From: Gnetum montanum
Lineage: Eukaryota > Streptophyta > Gnetopsida > Gnetales > Gnetaceae
Length of the DNA: 64,000 bases
Direction: 5' to 3'
Assembly (NCBI GenBank): GCA_015680685.1
Contig: MNCI01002042.1
Span: 882,147-946,146, forward strand
Part shown: positions 12,046 to 22,321 of the stretch, one piece after another
Position numbering within the stretch: the stretch's first letter is position 1
Layout: the number at the start of each line of letters is the position of its first letter
The notes under the pieces: generated by a model
Databases searched by the model: none
What the model saw: only the letters and a program-made list of their open reading frames with translations
Told to the model about the DNA's origin: nothing
Program-made: the position numbers and the translations under genes

Positions 12046-14043
12046 TTAGAATGGGGGATATCCCCCATAACTAAACGGTTGAGCATGGTGAGGATTAATA
12101 AATGAAAAATGAGGATCCTTGCATGTTGGAAATACTGGGACCCGATCATACTTACCCCATTGGGGTTCACACACTTGATTATANCGCATGTTGGAAATAC
12201 TGGGACCTGATCATACTTACCCCATTGGGGTTCACACACTTGATTATAGTAAGCATAGTGGGGTAATTTATAAGGTGTGGTTCCCTAGTAAAGGGTTGAA
12301 CCACTATGATACTTGAGACCGTAAGATGGTATGCAAGGATTGGGATGTCGCTCTCCATGGATGTATTCATTGGGCCGTATGGTTGTTGGAGTGTTAATTG
12401 GTGGCCTTGATGAAGTAACATGAGGCGTTGGGTTTGAAGAGAAGGGTGCACCACAGTGTTGGACTTGTGCTAAGTTGGAGAATGCAATGGCCTTGGAACT
12501 TTATTGTCCCTTCCTACAATCATGTCTAAATAAGGGACACCTTTGATGTTGAGGAGGTCTCTCATTGCTGTTGGCAATAGTAGCACAAGTAACGTTCGTG
12601 GGTTGTTGCTGTGGTGTAGACACTTAAGAAATAGTTGGTGGTGATGTAGAAGGAGGAAAAGGATGAGAATGTTGAAATTAGGAGAAGTGTAAGGTACACA
12701 AGGTGGTGGTTGTGTTGAGGACATGGGCTGATAGTACCAAGGAGAATCATAATGTGGTGAGATAGAGTATGTTAACCTAGTTGGGGAAACAGGATGTTGG
12801 ACTAGATAAGCATTTGGATTCGGATGATATGAAGGGTATCTCCAATTTAGGGATGGCTTCCCCCATGACTGGTATTGTTGCCATTGTGATTGAACACAGT
12901 ATCTTTGTATAAACTTTGGGTGTAATGTGTTTCCCCAATGCTCATATAAATGTAACAGGATTGGGCATTGGCCCTTGGGGTGATCATACAGGAAAATGTT
13001 GCATTCATACATATGATTGGTAATTGAGCCCTTATCTTCCTCATCCCTTCTTTCCGATTGTCTAATGATACTTTGTCCTGCTTCTCGAGTTGTCAAAACT
13101 CTATCTTCAATAATATCAATATATTCTCCACACTTTTTATGCGTCCATTCCAACATCTTATTAATCTTTTCCTCAACTTCTTCTAATGATTGTTGTACTG
13201 GCAAAGATGGTTATTCCTCCTTGAGATNNNNNNNNNNNNNNNNNNNNNNNNNNNNNNNNNNNNNNNNNNNNNNNNNNNNNNNNNNNNNNNNNNNNNNNNN
13301 NNNNNNNNNNNNNNNNNNNNNNNNNNNNNNNNNNNNNNNNNNNNNNNNNNNNNNNNNNNNNNNNNNNNNNNNNNNNNNNNNNNNNNNNNNNNNNNNNNNN
13401 NNNNNNNNNNNNNNNNNNNNNNNNNNNNNNNNNNNNNNNNNNNNNNNNNNNNNNNNNNNNNNNNNNNNNNNNNNNNNNNNNNNNNNNNNNNNNNNNNNNN
13501 NNNNNNNNNNNNNNNNNNNNNNNNNNNNNNNNNNNNNNNNNNNNNNNNNNNNNNNTTAAAGAGTTTTACCATTGTTGGCCAACGTCGTATTGAATTTGGT
13601 TTTAACGATCTATACCATACTTTTCCTTGGCCAACGAGTGTCATAGGAAAGAGCTTAAGTTTTTACCAACCATTATCAATATTTTTCCATGTACAAGCAT
13701 CATAGAATTCTTGTAAATGTTGTTGTGGATCTAAGTCATAGCCTCCTAAAAAATTGGGAAAGTTGTTTAAATCGAGCCTGGGTAGGCGGCTCTCTTTACG
13801 ATGCCTACGGGGGATTCGAACAGCCTCTTGTATTTGCATTAGGCTTGTAGTGGCCAGTAGGGGTTCATCATCATCAGGTAAGTTATGCTTTTGTGCATTG
13901 GGACGATGTTGCCTTTGTTTATGTTTATAAGAAGTCCCCACCTCAGATTGCATACTCTAATCTTCATTGTCATATAGTTCATTGGTTCTCCAATGAACTA
14001 CCTCACTAGATGTGGCATTATTATAGTCTTGTAGGAGAGGCAT
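12046..14043 (-). pseudogene. gag of element B
   Basis: Minus-strand frame from ATG 14043 (MPLLQDYNN) to TAA 12046, ending GGYPPF exactly as in A. The N-terminal region contains HKQRQHRPNAQ and an acidic DDDEPLLA stretch. The gag core motif FLGGYDLDPQQHLQEF lies near 13770-13700. The zinc knuckle zone near 13010-12970 reads CNIFLYDHPKGQC, so its second cysteine has become Phe. The C-terminal third is rich in Pro, Gln, Tyr, Ser and His, suggestive of a disordered tail. The copy is broken by a stop near codon 31, the 328-N gap, and the assembly-type duplication at 12121-12248. It would be the structural protein of this family. Confidence 0.8.
13228..13555. other. assembly gap of 328 N
   Basis: A run of N within the B gag. 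The flanks fit the gag of A on both sides, so the missing part is the distal gag core and the region before the knuckle. The true gap length is unknown. Confidence 0.98.
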
Positions 14044-14164
14044 GATTTTGAAATTGTGTGTGAATTTGTATGTGAATTTTTATAATTATATCTTCCTAAA
14101 AAAATATATCGTTAATTCCTGTACAAAGACCGTGTATGATATAACTAATCTAGATAACTAGCAC

Positions 14165-14184
14165 CATCCCCAGCAACGGCGCCA
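14165..14184 (-). promoter_or_regulatory. primer-binding site of element B, tRNA-Asp type
   Basis: Minus strand TGGCGCCGTTGCTGGGGATG, one base from the LTR. This is the best preserved primer site in the window and matches the TGGCGCCGTTGCCGGGGA form common in Athila/Tat-related plant elements. Confidence 0.85.
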
Positions 14185-14185
14185 A

Positions 14186-14919
14186 TCATGAGTGGCAAGG
14201 TACCCCTACACTCAACCATACGAATACGAGAATTTCACACACGATCCGGTTGAACTCCACAGATGGACTAGTTGTGGTATCTAGACAGTTATTCTTAGAT
14301 TGTAGTTTGCTATCTTCCCATCTGGACTAGTGTTAACTTTGTCACATATTGTTTAGTCTAGAGTGAGGTGTATGATGTGTTCCTATACTGATACTACTTC
14401 TAGAGATAATGGAAAATAATATTAACTAAGCTAAGAGAGAGAGGGTGAGAGAGAATCTAAGCTAGCCTAAGTGCAATGAGCATTCGTTCCTCAATCATTC
14501 ATAGACATCTTGGACCTCGTGCACAACTACCACTGGGATTACCAAGCATAGATCCTAGATACGCTACTGGGTTACCAAGTAGTCACACTTAAATGCTTGT
14601 GATCAAGTCGTACTCATTCCACGTTTAAAAGGAGTTTAGGGTGAAGAGATATTAACTAAGAAAGTAGTAAATAACAATTAAATAAATAAATAGGCTAAGT
14701 GGATGCTACAATGATGAAGTAATCTCGATCTTTATTGCTGGTCATGTGTGTGTCCAAGTACGTCACACTCAAATAAGGATGTCGTACAATTACAATCACC
14801 ACACTACGGGCATGCATTGAAAAGAAGGGTTGAGAGAAGAACTACTTAAAACTAAACACTTGAAAGAAATTATATCTACCTCTTAATTATATCGCAGCCA
14901 ACAAAATGATAACTCATTA
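14186..14919 (-). repeat. 5' LTR of element B
   Basis: It pairs with 6379-7174. The plus-strand left end is TCATGAGTGGC (family TGATGAGTGGC with one change) and the right end is AACTCATTA (family AACTCATCA). A deletion near 14875-14895 removes part of the TATA/GATATC zone, so this copy probably lacks a working promoter. Confidence 0.85.
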
Positions 14920-17340
14920 GCATTGTATGATGAGAACACTCATAGGAGAAATGATAGGATATATATTGAAGAGAATTGGAGTGAACAACCTCATGCAAGG
15001 ATTTCCTATGCTCATTTAGACCCTTACTACATTCAAAGACTATGTTCAACTGGTGCAAAAAATCCTAGAGGAGATGGATTAAGTCCTAGAACAAGAAGGG
15101 CCTCAAGGCCTAGGACCTCCTCTAAACCTAGACAAGATAAATCAAGGGACCATTGGAAGAACTATAGGAGACATGATGATTCTCCCAATTCCTCATCTTC
15201 CTCTTCCTCTTCAACATCTAGTTTTAACGAAGATGAATGTAGGTATGGAGATAGAGCTCCACTATGGGGTCAAGAGAAAGATAGAAATTTAACCCAAGGG
15301 CAAAATCAAAGACATCAAAATGAGCATAGAAAAGATCATCACAAGCAAATGAACAGAAATAGAAATCTTGATCACAACATGTTTGATGATGATGAAACCT
15401 TATTGGCCATTAAGAGCCTGATGTAGATCATAGAGGTAGTTGAGATACCTCATAAGCATAGCAAGGAAAGTTTCCTACCCAAGCTTGATATGAATAATAT
15501 CCCTAAGTTTGCAAGAGGCTATGATTCTGATCCAAAACATCATCTACAAGCCTTCAATGATGCTTGTGCCTTATACAACATTGAAAGTGGGTGGCAAAAG
15601 CTTAAGCTCTTTCCTAGGATACTAATTGACAAAGTGGAAAATTGGTATAGATCATTGGAACCAAGTTCCATCCACTTGTGGTCCACAATGCTGGAACTTT
15701 TCAATGAAAAATAACAAACATGTGGGAGAGTGTCCAACCTAAGAAAAAAATCCAAGAGTGGAAGCAATCATGAACCCTTGGATGTGGCCTTGGATAGATA
15801 CTATTAACTACTACATAGATGTCCTAGCCATGATTTATCTCAAAAAGAGCAATTTTTCCACATCATAGATGGGCTTCGTAATGAAATGACCCTTGGGATG
15901 TATGCTCAAGGTCAATTATATGAATTAAAAGCCCATCAAACACAAAGGCTAACTGAGCAAGTGATGACAAAAGAAGAATAACTATGTAAATGAGAGAATG
16001 TAGAGGAAAATAACGGAGACCCAACTCTTTAAAAGAAAAGTGTCCATATCTATGATGGGGAAAAAAAGGCAACTCTTGATGAGGTGATTTTACAACAAAA
16101 TTTGCCAAAACAAAATTCTATTAATGAGCTTGAATTAAATCGAGATAAGATATTAGAATGGATGAGAAAGTTATACCAAATCAAGTGATCACAACAAAAA
16201 GAGGAAAAATAACCAAGAAATAGCTAAGAACACTTATTAGCAAAAAGGAAAAATGGTTGTAGAAGAAGAGGCTATAAACTCAACCATCGAAAAGGATGAT
16301 GAATGTCACATTTGTCTATATGACCATCCAAAGGGCTATTGCCCAATCATGTTACATCTACATGAGTGTGGGTCTTTTGCATTGAATCCAAAGTTCATAC
16401 AAAAGCAAATGCCTAGAAAATTATCATACTCACAAGGTAATTAACTGTACTATCCTAGTGGGACTTCTTATTAGCCTCAAAACTACTATCAAATGTAGTG
16501 GCAAAACCCACAATCATGGGGGAGGCCATCACCAAACCAACACTACCGTTACTGCCAACTGAACCCATATGAATATTATGTTGAACAATCTATTTCCCTG
16601 AATAGTTCTACTTCTTCTACCTCAAATCACTACTACCACTCTCTTGAATATCATCAACCAGAAACATCTTACATGAGATCACCACCTCACACCTCTCACC
16701 ATCTATCATATCCTCAATATTCTCATGCTCCCCTCCACCATATGTCACCACCAACAACCAAGTAAGGTTTGGCACCACAACATCAATGAAAGAATGGCAC
16801 TTATGTTATGAACATACACAAAAATGATAATGCTAGTAGATCTCAACCACAATCTCGAAAATGTCCTTTCTTTAGGAGGGTTCCCACACATAAGCACAAC
16901 ACTCATAGACCTACTAACACATCAAAACTAGCACATGACCAATTTTGTGCAGCATCATTCCTTGCTAGAACAATGCCTCCTAATCATATGTAAAAGCCAA
17001 CAACCATCACCACTCCAACATAAGACATAAACGATGAACCTATCGCTGTGGAGAGATAGAAGAATCCATGCATCACTACTAATAATAAAGGTTGTAGTTG
17101 TTGGCCAAAAATTTAAAATATTAACATAGCCCACAATAGATTTCAAGAGTAAGTGTGTGAGCAAATACCAACCTACGTAGTAGCCACTAAACTAGAAGAC
17201 ACCCAGTGGCTTGAAAATGAGACTATAAGATTGTTTCAAAGATGCATGAAGACAATTGCTTTGCTTATTAGTTTTAGACTTAACAAAATGGACCAAATAG
17301 AGGACTTAGATGCATATATCTTATAGAACTAATAAGTATT
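14920..17340 (+). pseudogene. gag of P2 (right piece, codon ~10 to end)
   Basis: An open run from 14923 to 15426 holds the basic RTRRASRPRT region and a nine-serine run. After a stop, 15490-15714 carries the gag core (IPKFARGYDSDPKHHLQ, then WYRSLEPSS and LWSTMLELF), recognisable as the Retrotrans_gag fold type. A charged, coiled-coil-like stretch follows. The knuckle CHICLYDHPKGYC is at 16304-16342 and has only three residues between the second Cys and the His. A Pro/Tyr/His/Ser-rich tail extends to about 17340 (MDQIEDLDAYIL). Frameshifts near 15720 and 16000 and several stops kill it. It repeats sequence already present at 5879-6378. Confidence 0.8.
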
Positions 17341-19365
17341 TTTCACCTTTTTTGTTTTACAATTTTTTATCATTTTCCTATATCTTCCAAAAAATTTTAA
17401 TTCTTCATATGTTTTCCATTTCTTAATATTTTTCTCCTTTCTTGAGTCATTCTCTTTATGTTTTATGAATGTATTTTATGTTTTTGTTAATAACATTGCT
17501 AATTCATGATGTAGAATTCAACACTATGTGTTGGGTTTTTGTGCTATGCTATCAAGATGATTGGGTAAGTAATTGTGTAAAGTAGTGAGATCACCTCATC
17601 CATCCCTCCAGTTTTCTGAATAAAAGGTCTTTTTCATGGAAACAATTTGGTTCTTCTTTCATGAAACTAACATTAATCAATGATCATTGTACCTTGAAGA
17701 AAGATGGAATGACCAAGTGGGAAAGGCAAAGGGTGTGACCTCAAGGAGACTTGTTGGATTCTCTTCATGACTTCCTTCATGTGGTTTATGACTCCTCTTG
17801 GAACATATCATCACTCCTCCATTGACCAATAACAGGAATCTAAAATTCTTTGCATGGTGTGGTTCCCATCCAAGAATTCAAAAAAAAAACAATAANGTTA
17901 GACCTTTGGTTTCAATGATTTGAAAACTTATGTGCTTTCAAAGTTACACTTATTAGTTATGAGGGCTAGGAATGTCTACTTTGAAATTTTTCTAACATCT
18001 TATTTTCGAACATCATGGTAACTAATAGTGACTGATCAAAATAATTTGAATAACTTCATGATTTTAGTTACCTCATGGCCTTAGGCATAGTACGTTGTCA
18101 TCACCTTATGCTTAAACACAAAATAAGGGATCTGACAAGGGTTTATTATTANAGGTAAAGTACCTTACATCTCGGTCTCTACAATTCCTTCTCATCCCAT
18201 TATTCACCTCACTACCACATGCAATTATAAGCCTTTTGGTTTTGTGTAATATAGTACAACATCCCAACCATGGAAATTGTGTGTTATTTGGAATAAAGGC
18301 ATGGTTTATATTTAACTTCTTGGGTGCTTGCAAACATTTATAGAAGTAGTTACGCAAGGGCATTATGGTAGGAGCCTAGTTTGAGGAGGATCCACTTGCA
18401 TAAGCTTTGTTGATCATGGCTTTGAACTAACCTTCACATCTTCCAAAACATCAATGATAGTTTCTCTGAATTTATGCATGCTTTTAGAACTACTTCTCAT
18501 CTATTTCATTACTTTTTCCTACTTTTCTATTTCCATATCCATTAATATTTCTTGGCCATATTCTAAGTTAGACCTTTGGTTTCAATGATTTGAAAACTTA
18601 TGTGCTTTCAAAGTTACACTTATTAGTTATGAGGGCTAGGAATGTCTACTTTGAAATTTTTCTAACATCTTATTTTCGAACATCATGGTAACTAATAGTG
18701 ACTGATCAAAATAATTTGAATAACTTCATGATTTTAGTTACCTCATGGCCTTAGGCATAGTACGTTGTCATCACCTAATGCTTAAACACAAAATAAGGGA
18801 TCTGACAAGGGTTTATTATTAAGGAAAAATTTACCAAAACTAATGTTAATCCTTTAGTGATTGCAAGTGATGCTAAAAGAAATGCTTAAGGAAGAAGGTC
18901 TTTTTCCAGACATGAAAACAAAGCCAAGAGGGGGACAATGGAGGATATGCCCATGGACAAATCATAGCACATAAGATAGCAACTTAAACATCTCATATTT
19001 CCTAGATCCATGGTATGATGAGAAGAAATTTTTGTCCATCTTTCAAAAATGTTCTACATAACCAAAGAAGCATCGACATAATAATCAAGGTTGGAAGTCT
19101 ACCACCTCCAGTGTTAACAAGAAGAATCATCTTTAGTAGATTTTTGAAGACCTCTGCAAATTTTGTAATCTTCAATGTTTGTCTAGTCTTTTTGTTACTC
19201 TATCATTTTGTATGCATCCACTCAAATAAAATTTTGTAATGTGGCACTCAGAGTTAGTCAATAGTTAGTGTTAGTCAATAATCCCATACCTTCCCAATAT
19301 TTTGTAAGGAACATGTTCCTCCTATTGTTTGCTCAAGCACGATTTTTCATTTAGTTGTCATGGTA
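17341..19365. other. 3' non-coding region of P2
   Basis: No plus-strand frame of note. It starts with a T-rich tract (17340-17480). It contains the 'gtgtgacctcaaggagacttg' motif near 17735, shared with A, D and F, and the conserved block 18165-18410 shared with A, B, D and G. It ends at a weak polypurine stretch before 19366. Positions 17897-18151 are an N-bracketed copy of 18567-18821 and probably not real. Confidence 0.6.
17897..18151. repeat. 255-bp patch bracketed by Ns, duplicate of 18567-18821
   Basis: Flanked by single Ns at 17896 and 18152. I found one clear difference from 18567-18821 (ccttatg against cctaatg). Most simply a contig fragment misplaced by gap closure. Confidence 0.85.
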
Positions 19366-19817
19366 TGATGAATTGTGTTTTCCCTAGCTCTGATGTCAAG
19401 TGTCCAATATCAAATACCTGATATTAGGGCCCAAGAAACAATATTGGATATTCAATATCATGGCATGTGTGCCGGCCTATAAATATAACTCTTGAGTGCA
19501 TGGTTTTGGCATAAGTTAGTCAATAGAGTAGTCGAACTATTGCAGTTTTATTTTGTAGTCTTAGAGAACAGTCAATGAGTGCTCGTAGTGTGCATCCAAG
19601 TTAGTTGTACAATGTCTTATTCAAGTGGCAATGTACCTAGACACATTTCATGAACAACAATAAGATCGAAATTTATTCTTATTCATTGCAACACTTTGAC
19701 TTAGATTAGATTTACTTTCCATGCAATTTACTTTTCATGTACTTAGTTAATATTTAAATTTCCATGCATATTAATGAATTGGCAGAATGAGCATGTCTAG
19801 TTTCAAGCATAAACATG
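19366..19817 (+). repeat. truncated 3' LTR of P2
   Basis: Starts TGATGAATTG after 'ttgtcatggta', follows the 5' LTR at 4867 in register for about 450 bases, with 'ggcctataaatataac' as its TATA, and stops near 'gcataaacatgtaa'. The U5 half is missing; minus-orientation LTR sequence of D follows directly. Confidence 0.8.
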
Positions 19818-20126
19818 TAAACACCAAGAGAAAGTAAATATGAATCAATCTTGATATTATTGTCAATCATAGAATGTGTTCAAGTATAATGTCATTCTAA
19901 TAAGATAGTGTACACTTGACTCAAATCGATACTAGGGGCATTCTTTGACTATTTGCTAACCTTAAAAAAGAAAACTATAAGACTTTAGCTCCATTATTAA
20001 TGGCGAATGCTTGCAAATTTATAGGCTTTAGATGAAAGAGCATCGACACATATGCACCAACGGATCCAAGGAAGCGTTAACATGGTTGCATCGATGTAAC
20101 TACCCAACATATGGTGATTTATCATA
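19818..20126 (-). repeat. truncated 3' LTR of D
   Basis: Follows the plus-strand right half of 26163-26691 ('aatatgaatcaatcttgat', 'gtgatttatcata'). About the first 185 bases are missing at the junction with P2. The inner end at 20126 abuts 'ccatcattaccaactaaaaa', the reversed polypurine side. Confidence 0.75.
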
Positions 20127-22321
20127 CCATCATTACCAACTAAAAACTTATCCTTGAGTTATATATAAATGGATGAAGTTTCATTGTGAAAGTCTTCAAA
20201 AATCCACTAATGATGAATCTTCTTATTGTCGATAGTGGTAGCAGTCTTTTTCTACCTTGGTTGTTATGTTGGTGCTTCTCTTTTTATGTAAAATTTTGAA
20301 TAATAGACTAAAATCTCTCCTCATCAATTCATGGATTTCTAGCCAATGAACATGTAATGTTTGAGCTTTAATTCTTATATGTGCTACTTGTCCATGGGCA
20401 TGTCCTCATCCTAGCCTCTTTTACTTTCCTTACAAAAGACCTTCACTCCTAAGCATTTCTTTTAGCATTATCTACAATCACCAAAGGATCAACATTAGTT
20501 TTGATAATTTTTACTTAATTATTAACCCTTTTTGGATCCTTAGCTTAAAATTTGAAAAAAATTTAGCATTTGAAGTTAAGGTGATTATGAAATAATGCTC
20601 CCAAGGCTCTAAGATAACTAATGTCATCAAGTTATTTAAGTTATTTTGATTAATTTTATTATTAGTTACCATAATGTTTGAAAATGAGGTGTTAGAAAAT
20701 TTTCAAAAAATCACATCCTTAGCCCCCATGACAAATGAGCTCAACTTTGGAAGCTCACAAGTTTTCAAACAACTAAAATCAAAGGTCTAGTTCACAAGAT
20801 GACTAAGAAATATTGAATTTGAAGGATAGTTCAATATAAAAGCATTAAAAATTAATCAAAACTGATGGGAAGTAAGCTCAAAATCATGCATCAATTTAGA
20901 GAAGTTTTCCATGATGTCCTTGAAGATGTAATGTTTTAGTTGAGAGCCATAATCAACAAAGGTCAAGGAAGTGAATCCTCCTCAAAGCAATCTCCTACCA
21001 TAATGCCCTTTCATAACCACTCATATAGATGTTTATGTCATCTTAGAAGTTAAATGTGAATCATTCCATTATTCCAAATAACACATAACTACCTTAGTTG
21101 GAATCCTACACTAGACTATACAAAACCATTAGACACATAATTGCATGTAACACTGAGGGAAATAATGGAATGAGAATGGATTGCAGAGATTGGAACATGA
21201 GGTACCTTATCACATCCACAATAGGTTCATGTGTCAATTGTGATTAAGATGACCATCATACTTATTTGTCTAAGTTTTAGACAAAGTTCATACCTTTGTG
21301 AGTGACATTGCATTGCATCATTCCAAACTTACCACCCCAAGACCACCACAACCATATGAAAACATCACTACTTAACAAAAGAAAATAAGGAAGTAGATTA
21401 AGGAAACTTGACCATTGGTTAGAGGGATGCCTTTAGACATGGGTAACATGTCTTTATAGTCTAATAGCCAATGCTAAGCCCATCAGAGTATCTTCAGGCA
21501 TGGGTAAGATGTATTTCCAATCACATAATGACACTAGTCAAAGAGACCTTTAGGATTCCTAGAAGTAGCCTACATTCAAGCATGGACAACATGTCTTTCC
21601 AGTGGTGTTACCCTAAGAATCAATTTCTTTTATAAATTAATTAATGAGTGACTTGTGCTTTTCTTGCTAAAGAACTATCTTTAGGCAGGGGTGACATGTC
21701 TTTCTAGTGACATAGCAAGGCAACACTTATTTGAGAACATGCTTCAATCAAAATCAAAACATGAGTAATGATATAAACACATAAAATAATAAGACCCATA
21801 GAGAAAGTACAATGAATCATCAAATCTCTTTGATGTCACATCCTTTTTCATTCTCCCTTGATCCTTCCCATTTTCTTCAAGGCATAATGATCATGAGTTA
21901 ATTTTAGTTCATATGAGAAGAACCATATTACTTTCATCATAAAGACCTCTCATTTATAGACACTAGAAGGATGAATTACATGGTATCACTACTTTACACA
22001 ATTATTTACCTAATCATCTTGATAGCATAAGAAAAAGACCAAACAAATGGTGTTGACTTCTAGATCATGATTGACAACATTATTAACAAAAACATAGTAA
22101 ATATCCATAAAACATAAAAGAAATAACTCAAGAAAAAAAATATAAAGAAAAGAAAAAATAACAAGAAATGAAAAACATATTAAGAATTGGAAAATTTTGA
22201 AGAAATAAGAAAATGATAAAAAATTGGGAAAAAAAAAGTGAAAATGCACTTATCAATTCTTGATTCAAGATGGGGCACCTCCCTCATAACTAAACTCATG
22301 GATGAGCATTTAAAAAATGGG
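20127..22321. other. 3' non-coding region of D with a dispersed 25-base motif
   Basis: No coding frame on the element's strand. The conserved block shared with A, B, P2 and G is at about 20950-21220. Four copies of a motif of the type GGCATGGGTAACATGTC plus TTTCCAGT lie at 21436, 21497, 21579 and 21684. The right part is A-rich. Confidence 0.6.

Larger units (their letters stand above)
6379..14919 (-). mobile_element. element 'B': non-autonomous gag + accessory-ORF LTR retrotransposon
   Basis: Complete minus-strand copy, read from right to left. 5' LTR 14919-14186, tRNA-Asp primer site 14184-14165, gag 14043-12046, spacer, internal promoter near 10642, accessory ORF 10158-7366, polypurine tract 7184-7175, 3' LTR 7174-6379. 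It is collinear with element A at 36810-45213 on the other strand. No pol domain was found in about 7 kb of internal sequence. Its flanks carry no matching 5-bp duplication (GAGCC on the left, GCATT on the right). Assembly problems inside it are the 328-N run at 13228-13555 and the duplication around N12184. Confidence 0.85.
4867..19817 (+). mobile_element. gag-only gypsy-like LTR element 'P2', split by element B and truncated at its 3' LTR
   Basis: Order: 5' LTR 4867-5727, primer site 5729-5749, gag 5853-6378, then element B, gag again from 14920 to about 17340, 3' non-coding region to 19365, 3' LTR 19366-19817 (truncated). No protease, RT or integrase is seen, so it would depend on enzymes made elsewhere. 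The two gag pieces overlap rather than abut: the sequence right of B restarts near gag codon 10, although the left piece had reached about codon 175. A single clean insertion therefore does not explain the locus. Confidence 0.7.

Noticed and set aside
13017-13705. Long open frames spanning the N run
   Set aside because: They are open only because N codons are read as unknown residues.
18112-18363. Minus-strand frame resembling one at 49654-49954 (shared LGCCTIL)
   Set aside because: The similarity comes from the conserved non-coding block, which runs in opposite directions at the two places. The frames have different starts and breaks, so I treat it as nucleotide conservation rather than a gene.
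22010-22249. 79-codon Phe/Leu-rich minus-strand frame
   Set aside because: It is a product of an A-rich non-coding stretch, with no domain and no copy kept open in related elements.
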